Source: Erythrobacter sp. CCH5-A1 (lineage in GTDB: Bacteria; Pseudomonadota; Alphaproteobacteria; Sphingomonadales; Sphingomonadaceae). Taken from it: a stretch of DNA of 21,503 nucleotides. This document shows, piece by piece, positions 1-7,262 of this stretch. The notes under the pieces were generated by a model, which was given only the letters and a program-made list of their open reading frames with translations, was not told the origin of the DNA and ran no database searches. How positions within the stretch are numbered: position 1 is the first letter of the stretch; every line of letters starts with the position of its first letter. A program made the position numbers and the translations under genes. The stretch spans positions 1 through 21,503 of the forward strand of contig NZ_LSKQ01000003.1 in the NCBI RefSeq assembly GCF_001557115.1, in the 5' to 3' direction.

Positions 1-1
1 G

Positions 2-2617
2 CTCGCCGACGGCGCCCCCACCCCGCACGAGCCCCCTGTGATCCGGCGGGAGGATTACCGGCCCTTCGCATGGCTGGTGCCGGCGACGCAGCTCGATTTC
101 CGGCTGGGACTCGAAGCGACCCGCGTGACAGCGACCCTGACGGTCGAGCGCAATCCCGCCGCCGACGCATCGCCCGAGCTGCGCCTCAACGGCGACAGCC
201 TTACGCCCGAGAGCGTCACCGTGGACGGCGCGCCCGCCGAGTGGCGAATGGACGGGCCCGACCTGATCGTCACCTTGCAGGGCGGCAAACACACGGTCGA
301 GGTCGTCACCCAGATCGACCCCAGCGCCAACACCCAGCTGATGGGCCTCTACGCCTCTACGGGCATGCTCTGCACCCAGTGCGAATCGGAAGGCTTCCGC
401 CGCATCACCTTCTTCCCCGACCGGCCCGATGTGCTCTCGACCTATGCCGTCAGGATGGAGGGGGACAAGGCCGCCTTCCCGATCCTGCTGTGCAACGGCA
501 ACCGCGTGGCCGCAGGCGAGAACGCCGATGGCACCCACTGGGCCGAGTGGCACGATCCCTGGCCAAAGCCCTCCTACCTCTTCGCGCTGGTCGCGGGCAA
601 CCTGGTGGCGAACTCCAAGCCCTTCACCACCCGCTCGGGCCGCCAGGTCGAGTGCAACGTCTGGGTGCGCAGGGAAGACCTCGAACGCACCGACCATGCG
701 CTCGAAAGCCTGCACCGCTCGATGAAGTGGGACGAGGACGTGTTCGGCCGCGAATATGACCTCGATCTCTACAACATCGTTGCCGTCAGCGACTTCAACA
801 TGGGGGCGATGGAGAACAAGGGGCTCAACGTCTTCAACACGAAATACGTGCTGGCCGACCCCGACACCGCGACCGATGCCGATTTCGACGCGGTCGAGGG
901 GGTGATCGCGCACGAATATTTCCACAACTGGTCGGGCAACCGCGTGACCTGCCGCGACTGGTTCCAGCTCTCGCTCAAGGAGGGCTTCACCGTGCTGCGC
1001 GACCAGCTGTTCTCGCAGGACATGCGTGGGCAAGCGGTCAAGCGGATAGAGGATGTGCGCATCCTGCGAGCCGCCCAGTTCCCAGAGGACGCGGGGCCGC
1101 TCGCCCACCCGATCCGCCCGGATTCCTACCGCGAGATCAGCAACTTCTACACCGCCACCGTCTACAACAAGGGCGCGGAAGTCATCCGCATGATGCGCTC
1201 GATGGTGGGCGAGGCGCGGTTCCGCGCCGGGTGCGACCTCTATTTCGACCGCCACGACGGGGAGGCGGCGACCTGCGAGGATTTCGTCAAGGCGATCGAG
1301 GACGGGGCGGGGATCGACCTCGGCAGCTTCCGCCGCTGGTATTCGCAGGCGGGCACGCCGCGCGTCGCGGTGTCGCAGGTGGTCGAGGGCGACACCCTCA
1401 AGCTCACCCTCAGGCAGACCGTCCCCGCCACCCCCGGCCAGCCCGACAAGCTGCCCATGCCGATCCCGCTTCGGGTCGCGGTCCACGCGCGCTCCGGCGC
1501 GCTGGGGGCCGAGCAGCTGGTGGTGCTGGAAGGCGAGGAGCAGACCTTCGACCTGCCGCTCGCCGGCCCCGATCCGGTGGTCTCGATAAACCGCGGCTTT
1601 ACCGCCCCGGTTGTGATCGAACGCGATCTGGCCCGCGAGGACCTCGTATTCCTCGCCGCACATGACGACGATCCCTTCGCCCGCAGCGAGGCCTTGCAGG
1701 AGCTCGCCGTCGGGCATCTCGTCGCTGCCGCCAGCGGCGCGCTCTCGGCGGACGAGCAGGCCGCGGGCGAGGCGGCGATCATCGGCGCCTTCCGCTCGAG
1801 CCTCGCCGACAACGCGCTCGAGGACGCGATGCGCGGCGAATTGCTGGTGCTCCCCTCGGAAACCTACCTGTTCGAGGCGATGGCGACCGGCGAGCGCAAG
1901 GCCGATCCGGGTGCGATTCATGCCGCGCGCGAGGGGCTCAAGGCCGCGATTGGCACCGCGCTGGCGGGCGAGTTGCAGGCGCTTCATGCACGGGCCTCGG
2001 GCGTCGCGCTCGACGATCCGGCGGGGCGCGGGGCGCGCAAGGTCAAGACCATTGCCTTGGGCCTCATCGCCGCCGCCGACCCCGCGAAGGCGGCCGAGCT
2101 TGCCGCCGCGCAGTTCGACGCCGCCGACAACATGACCGACCGGCAGGGCGCGCTGATGGTGCTGTGCGGGCTCGACACCCCGGCGCGCGCGGAGAAGCTT
2201 GCGGCGTTCTACGAGCGCTACAGGGACAATGCGCTGGTGATCGACAAGTGGTTCACGCTTCAGGCCTTGTCGCTCCACCCCGATGTGATCGCGCATGTCC
2301 GCCAGCTTGCCGAACATCCCGACTTCACCCTCAGGAACCCCAATCGCGTGCGTTCGCTGCACATGGCCTTTGCGGGCAATCCCAAGGGCTTCCACAAGGC
2401 CGAAGGCGAGGGCTACCGGATGGTTGCCGACGTTATCCTCGCGCTCGATCCGATCAACCCGCAGACCGCGGCGCGCTTCGTCCCCTCGCTCGGGCGCTGG
2501 CGGCGGATCGAGCCGGGGCGGGCGGCGCTGATGAAGGCCGAGCTCGAGCGGATTCTGGCCGCGGGTAACCTCTCGCGCGACACCTTCGAGCAGGTCAGCC
2601 GCTCGCTGGAGGGCTGA
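2..2617 (+). CDS. pepN: Aminopeptidase N (M1 family zinc metallopeptidase), 5' end probably truncated
   Basis: Cytoplasmic zinc exopeptidase that removes N-terminal residues from peptides. Counting from the GTG at 38, the substrate-binding GAMEN motif is at residues 256-260. The zinc site HEYFH is at 292-296 with the third ligand Glu315, giving the HEXXH-X18-E pattern of family M1, and the probable catalytic Tyr is Y376 (TVYNKGAEV). The C-terminal half matches the helical DUF3458-type region of E. coli-like PepN, and about 860 residues is normal. The frame stays open from base 2 to 38 and reads ADGAPTPHEPPVIRRED. The GTG at 38 has no Shine-Dalgarno sequence, so the true start is probably just outside the window. 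The gene is followed after two bases by pgeF, so the two are probably co-transcribed. Identity is secure; only the start is open. Confidence 0.95.
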   Translation, partial: LADGAPTPHEPPVIRREDYRPFAWLVPATQLDFRLGLEATRVTATLTVERNPAADASPELRLNGDSLTPESVTVDGAPAEWRMDGPDLIVTLQGGKHTVEVVTQIDPSANTQLMGLYASTGMLCTQCESEGFRRITFFPDRPDVLSTYAVRMEGDKAAFPILLCNGNRVAAGENADGTHWAEWHDPWPKPSYLFALVAGNLVANSKPFTTRSGRQVECNVWVRREDLERTDHALESLHRSMKWDEDVFGREYDLDLYNIVAVSDFNMGAMENKGLNVFNTKYVLADPDTATDADFDAVEGVIAHEYFHNWSGNRVTCRDWFQLSLKEGFTVLRDQLFSQDMRGQAVKRIEDVRILRAAQFPEDAGPLAHPIRPDSYREISNFYTATVYNKGAEVIRMMRSMVGEARFRAGCDLYFDRHDGEAATCEDFVKAIEDGAGIDLGSFRRWYSQAGTPRVAVSQVVEGDTLKLTLRQTVPATPGQPDKLPMPIPLRVAVHARSGALGAEQLVVLEGEEQTFDLPLAGPDPVVSINRGFTAPVVIERDLAREDLVFLAAHDDDPFARSEALQELAVGHLVAAASGALSADEQAAGEAAIIGAFRSSLADNALEDAMRGELLVLPSETYLFEAMATGERKADPGAIHAAREGLKAAIGTALAGELQALHARASGVALDDPAGRGARKVKTIALGLIAAADPAKAAELAAAQFDAADNMTDRQGALMVLCGLDTPARAEKLAAFYERYRDNALVIDKWFTLQALSLHPDVIAHVRQLAEHPDFTLRNPNRVRSLHMAFAGNPKGFHKAEGEGYRMVADVILALDPINPQTAARFVPSLGRWRRIEPGRAALMKAELERILAAGNLSRDTFEQVSRSLEG

Positions 2618-2619
2618 GC

Positions 2620-3372
2620 GTGGCGGACTTCCAGATCGAGCGCCACGCGCTCCTCGAAGGCGTGCCGCACGGCTTCTTCGGCAGCGCGGGGGGCGCGCAC
2701 CAGTTCGGCTTCGGCGGGCCGGGGGAGGGCGAGGCGGTGCGGATGCTGAGGCAGGCGGCGGCCGAGGCGATCCGACCCGGCGGCATCCTCGCCGCGCCGC
2801 ATCAGGTGCATTCGCCCGATGTCGTGACGGTGACGGCAGGCTGGGACGATAGCGCGGAGGGCCGTCCGGTCGCCGATGCGGTGGTCACGGCGACGCCCGG
2901 CATCGTGCTCGGCATCGTCACCGCCGACTGCGGCCCGATCCTCTTCGCCGACCTGCGTGCGGGCGTGATCGGCGCTGCCCATGCGGGCTGGCGCGGGGCG
3001 GTGGAGGGCGTGCTCGAAAACACCATTGCCGCGATGGAGGCTCTCGGGGCCACCCGCGCCAACATCGCCGCCGTGCTCGGGCCGACCATCGCGCAGGCGA
3101 GCTACGAGGTCGATGCGCCCTTCCGTGAGCGCTTCCCCGCCGATACCGAGCGATTCTTCGCGCCCGCCCCCGAGCGCGAGGGTGCGGCGCGCTGGCGCTT
3201 TGACCTGCCCGGATTCATTACGGCGCGGCTTGCCGACGCGCAGATCGGGAAAATTGCGGATATTGGGCGGGATACATTCTCACACGTCGCGCGTTACCAT
3301 TCGCACAGACGCTCCACGCAAGCGGGCGAGGCCAATTATGGTCGGCAGATCAGCATGATCGCGCTGCCCTGA
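2620..3372 (+). CDS. pgeF: Peptidoglycan editing factor PgeF (YfiH/laccase-domain, purine nucleoside phosphorylase-like)
   Basis: Member of the DUF152/YfiH multicopper-polyphenol-oxidase-like family. E. coli PgeF keeps L-Ser from replacing L-Ala in peptidoglycan precursors, and related proteins have nucleoside phosphorylase/deaminase activity. The metal/active-site triad is visible as His64 (HQVHSPD), Cys104 (TADCGP) and His121 (AAHAGWRG). The family's C-terminal signature is also present: YHSHRRSTQAGEANYGRQI. The length of 250 residues is typical. The GTG start at 2620 is set by a good Shine-Dalgarno GGAGGG at 2608-2613, inside the end of pepN, with only two bases between the genes. That arrangement suggests translational coupling to pepN. 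The substrate in this organism cannot be told from sequence. Confidence 0.9.
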   Translation: MADFQIERHALLEGVPHGFFGSAGGAHQFGFGGPGEGEAVRMLRQAAAEAIRPGGILAAPHQVHSPDVVTVTAGWDDSAEGRPVADAVVTATPGIVLGIVTADCGPILFADLRAGVIGAAHAGWRGAVEGVLENTIAAMEALGATRANIAAVLGPTIAQASYEVDAPFRERFPADTERFFAPAPEREGAARWRFDLPGFITARLADAQIGKIADIGRDTFSHVARYHSHRRSTQAGEANYGRQISMIALP

Positions 3373-3522
3373 ACCGGCCTTGCATGGCAGCGAACGCGGC
3401 TTGACTAAAACACGGTTGGAATCTCGCCGGATTGCCGTTAATTGCCCCGCCCGAGTTTCAGGCAGGGTCCGCCACAAGCGGCATTCGGTGCTGAAGCAGG
3501 GACCAATCGACGGATCGGCTCA

Positions 3523-3538
3523 GGGGCCTTCGCGCCCC
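3523..3538 (+). promoter_or_regulatory. Small GC-rich hairpin in the petABC upstream region
   Basis: GGGGC (3523-3527) can pair with GCCCC (3534-3538) around a six-base CTTCGC loop. No T-tract follows, so it does not look like an intrinsic terminator for pgeF. It lies in the 229-bp space between pgeF and petA. That space also has a TTGACT at 3401-3406 but no convincing -10 box. A five-pair stem in GC-rich DNA can occur by chance. Confidence 0.25.
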
Positions 3539-3553
3539 GCAATGCAACACCAC

Positions 3554-3579
3554 GCCGCGCAGGCTCATTCCGGCGCGGC
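3554..3579 (+). promoter_or_regulatory. Leader hairpin just upstream of petA
   Basis: GCCGCGC (3554-3560) pairs perfectly with GCGCGGC (3573-3579). Inside this stem, after one mismatch, GG (3562-3563) pairs with CC (3570-3571) around a CTCATT loop. The stem ends 22 bases before the petA ATG and just ahead of the purine-rich ribosome-binding region AGCAGGGTAAG. It is followed by AAAACG rather than a T-run, so a role in mRNA stability or translation of petA is more likely than termination. Function is inferred. Confidence 0.4.
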
Positions 3580-3601
3580 AAAACGAGCAGGGTAAGACGA
3601 A

Positions 3602-4171
3602 ATGGCTACTGACACGGCCGCTACCACTGAAGTTTCTGCCGCAACCGACGAAGGCGTTCGCCGCCGCGACTGGATCCACATCGCCGCGCTCGGCACCGCG
3701 GGCGTGGGCGGGGCCAACATCCTGATCCCGCTGGTCAGCCAGATGGCGCCCTCGCAGGACGTGCTCGCCGCCAGCACCACCGACGTCGATGTCAGCGCGA
3801 TCGCCGAAGGTCAGGCGATCAAGGCGGTGTTCCGCAAGCAGCCGCTGTTCGTCCGCCGCCTGACCGCTGCGGAAATCGAGGAAGCGAACAAGGTCGACGT
3901 GGGATCCCTGCGCGATCCGCAGACCCTGGCCGAGCGCACCAAGGAAGGTCACCCCGACCTCCTCGTCACCATGGGCGTCTGCACCCACCTGGGCTGCGTG
4001 CCGCTGGGCGCGGCCGAGGGCGAGAGCCGCGGCGATTTCGGCGGCTATTTCTGCCCTTGCCACGGTTCGCACTACGATACCGCCGCGCGCATCCGGAAGG
4101 GCCCGGCGCCGAAGAACCTGATGGTGCCCGAGTACACGTTCACTTCAGACACCGTCATCCGCGTCGGCTGA
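3602..4171 (+). CDS. petA: Ubiquinol-cytochrome c reductase iron-sulfur subunit (Rieske protein)
   Basis: Rieske [2Fe-2S] subunit of the bc1 complex; it takes the first electron from ubiquinol at the Qo site and passes it to cytochrome c1. The cluster-binding boxes are C127-T-H129-L-G-C132 and C151-P-C153-H154-G-S-H. Cys127, His129, Cys151 and His154 ligate the cluster, and Cys132/Cys153 form the structural disulfide. The N-terminus carries a twin-arginine-type motif (RRRDW), then a hydrophobic uncleaved anchor at about residues 24-44, as expected for a Tat-exported membrane-tethered Rieske protein. The length of 189 residues is typical. The ATG at 3602 follows an AGCAGGGTAAG ribosome-binding region. 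It is first in the petA-petB-petC operon, with petB starting 64 bases downstream. Confidence 0.97.
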   Translation: MATDTAATTEVSAATDEGVRRRDWIHIAALGTAGVGGANILIPLVSQMAPSQDVLAASTTDVDVSAIAEGQAIKAVFRKQPLFVRRLTAAEIEEANKVDVGSLRDPQTLAERTKEGHPDLLVTMGVCTHLGCVPLGAAEGESRGDFGGYFCPCHGSHYDTAARIRKGPAPKNLMVPEYTFTSDTVIRVG

Positions 4172-4235
4172 GCCTGCGTATCTGACCGCATAAGACAACC
4201 GCCATCTCTTTCATCGATCAAGCCGAGAGAACGCC

Positions 4236-5612
4236 ATGAGTTTCGCCTGGGCCAAGCAATACGAACCGCAGTCCGCCTTCACCAAGTGGATTGACGAGAA
4301 GCTGCCGCTGCCGCGGCTCGTCTACAACGCGGTCGGGGCCGGATATCCGGTGCCGCGCAACCTCAACTACATGTGGAATTTCGGCGTGCTCGCCGGCTTC
4401 TTCCTGGTGGTCCAGATCGTCACCGGCGTGGTCCTCGCGATGCACTACGCGGCCAACGGCCTCGTCGCCTTCGCCACGGTCGAGCACATCATGCGCGACG
4501 TGAACTACGGCTGGATGCTGCGCTACGCCCACGCCAACGGGGCGAGCTTCTTCTTCATCGTGATCTACCTGCACATCTTCCGCGGGTTCTTCTATTCCTC
4601 CTACAAGGCCCCGCGCGAGATGATCTGGCTGCTGGGCGTGGTGATCTTCCTGCTGATGATGGCGACCGCCTTCATGGGCTACGTGCTGCCGTGGGGCCAG
4701 ATGAGCTTCTGGGGCGCGCAGGTGATCACCGGCCTATTCGGCGCGATCCCGCTGGTCGGCGAGCCCATCCAGGTCTGGATCCTCGGCGGCTATGCGCCGG
4801 ATAACGCCGCACTGAACCGCTTCTTCTCGCTGCACTTCCTGCTGCCCTTCGTGATCGCGGGCGTCGTGATCCTGCACATCTGGGCGCTGCACATCCCCGG
4901 CTCGTCGAACCCGACCGGTGTCGAAGTGAAGCAGGAATCGGACACCGTGCCGTTCCACCCCTACTACACCGCCAAGGACGGCTTCGGCCTCGGCGTGGCG
5001 CTGATCCTGTTCACCACCATGGTGTTCTTCCTGCCCAACGCGCTCGGTCACCCGGACAACTACATCGAAGCCAACCCGCTCTCGACCCCGGCGCACATCG
5101 TGCCCGAATGGTATTTCTGGCCGTTCTACGCGATCCTGCGCGCCTTTACCGGCGATCTCACCATCCCCTTCACTGGCATCGTGCTGGTGCAGGCGAAGCT
5201 CCTGGGCGTGATCGCGATGTTCGGCTCGATCCTGCTGTGGTTCGTCCTGCCCTGGCTCGACAAGAGCCCGGTGCGTTCGGGCCACTATCGCCCGCTGTTC
5301 CGCAAGTTCTTCTGGTTCGGCCTGATCCCGGCGATGGCGGTGCTGTTCTACTGCGGCGGTGCCCCGGCTGAGCAGCCCTATGTGCTGATCAGCCAGATCG
5401 CGACGGCATATTACTTCCTGCACTTCCTGGTGATCCTGCCGATCATCAGCCAGATCGAAGTGCCCAAGCCGCTGCCCTTCTCGATCACCGAAGCGGTGCT
5501 CGGCGGGACCAAGCCCGGCAGCACTTCGGGCGGCGGCACGATCGATCCTGAAAGCGTTGTCGAGGGCCTGCCCGGCACCGCCACCGACGGCTCCCTGCAA
5601 CCGGCCGAGTGA
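4236..5612 (+). CDS. petB: Ubiquinol-cytochrome c reductase cytochrome b subunit
   Basis: Eight-helix membrane core of the bc1 complex, holding hemes bL and bH and the Qo and Qi quinone sites. Four heme-ligand histidines appear at the family spacing: His99 and His113 in helix B, His200 and His214 in helix D. By homology His99/His200 bind bL and His113/His214 bind bH. The Qo-site PEWY motif is at residues 290-293. The protein is 458 residues and full length. Its last 35 or so residues (from about 424) are a Gly/Ser/Pro-rich acidic tail beyond the last helix. The ATG at 4236 follows GAGAG. It lies between petA and petC on the same strand, and its stop codon sits in the loop of a perfect hairpin described separately. 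Confidence 0.97.
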   Translation: MSFAWAKQYEPQSAFTKWIDEKLPLPRLVYNAVGAGYPVPRNLNYMWNFGVLAGFFLVVQIVTGVVLAMHYAANGLVAFATVEHIMRDVNYGWMLRYAHANGASFFFIVIYLHIFRGFFYSSYKAPREMIWLLGVVIFLLMMATAFMGYVLPWGQMSFWGAQVITGLFGAIPLVGEPIQVWILGGYAPDNAALNRFFSLHFLLPFVIAGVVILHIWALHIPGSSNPTGVEVKQESDTVPFHPYYTAKDGFGLGVALILFTTMVFFLPNALGHPDNYIEANPLSTPAHIVPEWYFWPFYAILRAFTGDLTIPFTGIVLVQAKLLGVIAMFGSILLWFVLPWLDKSPVRSGHYRPLFRKFFWFGLIPAMAVLFYCGGAPAEQPYVLISQIATAYYFLHFLVILPIISQIEVPKPLPFSITEAVLGGTKPGSTSGGGTIDPESVVEGLPGTATDGSLQPAE

Positions 5613-5620
5613 TCGGCCGG
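5601..5620 (+). promoter_or_regulatory. Perfect hairpin spanning the petB stop codon
   Basis: CCGGCCGA (5601-5608) and TCGGCCGG (5613-5620) form a perfect eight-pair stem. Its four-base loop GTGA contains the petB stop codon TGA (5610-5612). No T-tract follows, so this is not a normal rho-independent terminator, and petC starts 46 bases further on. A plausible role is an mRNA processing or stabilising element setting petB:petC ratios; that role is inferred. Confidence 0.5.
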
Positions 5621-5666
5621 GCCAGCTCCCACGCAATCTGAACCGACAACAAGAAAGAGTTCGGAC

Positions 5667-6497
5667 ATGACTATTCGTCTCGGAGGCATCATCGCAGGCC
5701 TCGCCATCACCGCGGTGCTGCTGCTGTGGTCGCTGCTGCCCGGTGCCTATTCCTACGCCTTCGACCCGGCGCCCGAACAGCAGCCCTCGGCCGCGTTCTA
5801 CGAGCACGGCCACGGCCCCGAGGGCGGCTTCGCCTTCGACGGTCCGTTCGGCAAGTGGGACATGGCCCAGCTGCAGCGCGGCTATCAGGTCTACAAGGAA
5901 GTCTGCAAGTCGTGCCACAGCCTCAAGTTCGTCGCCTTCCGTGACCTGCAGCAGCTCGGCTACACCGAAGCCGAAGTGCAGGCTGAAGCGGCGAGCTGGA
6001 CGATCCCGTTCAAGGATCCGACGACCGGCGAAATGGCCGAGGCGCCGGGCAAGCCGACCGATTACTTCCCGCCGGTCTATTATGCCGGTCAGGGCGTGCC
6101 GCCCGATCTTTCGCTGATCACCAAGGCGCGTCACGACGGGTCGAACTACGTCTACGACCTGATGCTCGGCTATGGTGAGCCCGATCCGGCGAAGGCCGCC
6201 AAGGTCGGCTTCGAGGTGCCCGACGGTCTCTACTTCAACAAGCACTTCCCCAACGTGAACATTGCCATGCCCGCGCCGCTCAGCGACGGTCAGGTGACCT
6301 ACGCCGACGGATCGCCCAACACCACCAAGGACATGGCCAAGGACGTTGCGGCCTTCCTGACCTGGACCGCCGAGCCCAAGCTCATCGAGCGGCGCCAGAC
6401 CGGCTGGTTCGTGGTCGGCTTCCTGCTGTTCGCGACCATGCTGGCCTTCCTCAGCTACAAGCAGATCTGGGCCGGCCTAAAGCCGAAGAAGAAGTAA
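5667..6497 (+). CDS. petC: Cytochrome c1 of the bc1 complex
   Basis: Membrane-anchored c-type cytochrome that receives electrons from the Rieske protein and passes them to a soluble or membrane cytochrome c. The heme attachment site is C80-K-S-C83-H84, and the likely axial methionine is Met201 in NIAMPAPL. A hydrophobic N-terminal segment at about residues 6-28 (export signal) precedes the periplasmic heme domain. A C-terminal helix at about 247-265 followed by KPKKK anchors the protein in the inner membrane with a basic cytoplasmic end. The length of 276 residues is normal. The ATG at 5667 follows a purine-rich AAGAAAGAG. It is the last gene of the pet operon, with a strong terminator hairpin starting 24 bases after the stop. 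Confidence 0.97.
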   Translation: MTIRLGGIIAGLAITAVLLLWSLLPGAYSYAFDPAPEQQPSAAFYEHGHGPEGGFAFDGPFGKWDMAQLQRGYQVYKEVCKSCHSLKFVAFRDLQQLGYTEAEVQAEAASWTIPFKDPTTGEMAEAPGKPTDYFPPVYYAGQGVPPDLSLITKARHDGSNYVYDLMLGYGEPDPAKAAKVGFEVPDGLYFNKHFPNVNIAMPAPLSDGQVTYADGSPNTTKDMAKDVAAFLTWTAEPKLIERRQTGWFVVGFLLFATMLAFLSYKQIWAGLKPKKK

Positions 6498-6521
6498 GCC
6501 TCGGCCGAAGATACGTTAGGC

Positions 6522-6563
6522 AGCGCCCCGTCATCCCTTGCGGATGGCGGGGCGCTCTGCTTT
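6522..6563 (+). terminator. Rho-independent terminator of the petABC operon
   Basis: Bases 6522-6536 pair with 6542-6556 in a 15-pair stem: nine GC-rich pairs (AGCGCCCCG with CGGGGCGCT), one G-U pair, then five more pairs. The loop is CTTGC. The stem is followed by CTGCTTT, a weak U-tract, so termination may be incomplete. It lies between petC and apt and separates the two units. Confidence 0.75.
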
Positions 6564-6590
6564 GAGGGAGGCGAAAGGGGCCAAGCCGAC

Positions 6591-7142
6591 ATGACTGCAC
6601 CGCATCTCTCGCCGCAAGAGCTCAAGGCGCTCGTGCGCACCGTGCCGGACTTCCCGCATCCGGGCATCCAGTTCCGCGACATCACCACGCTGATCGGCCA
6701 CCATCAGGGCATGGCCGCGAGCGTCCACCACCTCGCGGCGGCGGCCGGTGCGGCAGGCGCGCACAAGATCGCCGGGATGGAAGCGCGCGGCTTCATCTTC
6801 GGCGCGGCGGTCGCGGTGCAGCTCGGTGTCGGCTTCGTGCCGGTGAGGAAGCCCGGCAAGCTCCCGATCGACACCATCGGCATCGACTACGCGCTCGAAT
6901 ACGGCACCGACCGGCTCGAGATGGACCCGGGGGCGATCGAACCCGGTCAGGAAGTCGTGATTGTCGACGACCTCATCGCCACCGGCGGCACCGCGCTCGC
7001 TTCGGCCGAGCTGCTGCGCATGGCGGGCGCGGTGGTGCGCCACGCGCTGTTCGTGATCGACCTGCCCGACCTCGGCGGGGCCGAGCGGCTGCGGCAGGCG
7101 GGCATAACCGTCTCCGCGCTGATGGAGTTCGAGGGCGACTGA
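6591..7142 (+). CDS. apt: Adenine phosphoribosyltransferase
   Basis: Cytoplasmic purine-salvage enzyme converting adenine and PRPP to AMP and pyrophosphate. The PRPP-binding signature VDDLIATGGT is at residues 125-134, with the two acidic residues Asp126 and Asp127. The N-terminal FPHPGIQFRDITTL is characteristic of Apt rather than other phosphoribosyltransferases, as is GMEARGFIFG. At 183 residues it is full length. The ATG at 6591 follows AAAGGGG at 6574-6580. It sits alone between the pet terminator and the mrp operon. Its stop codon overlaps the left arm of the next hairpin, so transcript 3'-end formation begins right at the end of the coding region. Confidence 0.96.
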   Translation: MTAPHLSPQELKALVRTVPDFPHPGIQFRDITTLIGHHQGMAASVHHLAAAAGAAGAHKIAGMEARGFIFGAAVAVQLGVGFVPVRKPGKLPIDTIGIDYALEYGTDRLEMDPGAIEPGQEVVIVDDLIATGGTALASAELLRMAGAVVRHALFVIDLPDLGGAERLRQAGITVSALMEFEGD

Positions 7143-7174
7143 CCCCTCCCGCCGGACGGCAGGGGTCCGGTTTT
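7141..7174 (+). terminator. Candidate terminator after apt
   Basis: GACCCCT (7141-7147), overlapping the apt stop codon, pairs with AGGGGTC (7161-7167). An additional small inner stem GCC/GGC (7151-7153 with 7158-7160) is possible. A TTTT run at 7171-7174 and a generally U-rich stretch to 7185 follow. This fits a rho-independent terminator for apt. Its right arm can instead pair with a downstream copy of the left arm; see the mrp leader entry. Confidence 0.55.
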
Positions 7175-7212
7175 GGTTGTGTTGTCAAGGACCCCTCGGC
7201 TAAGCCGGAGGG
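7161..7212 (+). promoter_or_regulatory. Possible mrp leader with competing hairpins and a weak promoter
   Basis: AGGGGTCC (7161-7168) is perfectly complementary to GGACCCCT (7189-7196), giving an eight-pair stem that excludes the upstream apt terminator stem. Bases 7193-7200 can alternatively fold with 7204-7212 (CCCTCGGC with GCCG-AGGG, one bulged G, TAA loop). Three mutually exclusive stems is the layout of an attenuator. The same span holds TTGTCAA (7182-7188), ten bases, then GCTAAGCC (7199-7206), a loose match to the alphaproteobacterial housekeeping promoter. No known riboswitch class is recognised. Confidence 0.3.
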
Positions 7213-7262
7213 CAGGCGCTGCGTTCGCGCGCCCGTGACCCGAAGGACCCGAGACGCCGCCG

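Noticed and set aside
3401..3423. TTGACT upstream of petA as a -35 box
   Set aside because: No acceptable -10 at 10-18 bases; TTGGAATC is only a 4/8 match to the alphaproteobacterial -10. Not strong enough to list as a promoter.
4734..6245. A 503-codon open frame antisense to petB and petC
   Set aside because: It crosses two well-identified genes and their spacer, has low-complexity charged composition and no domain. It is a shadow of GC-rich coding DNA.
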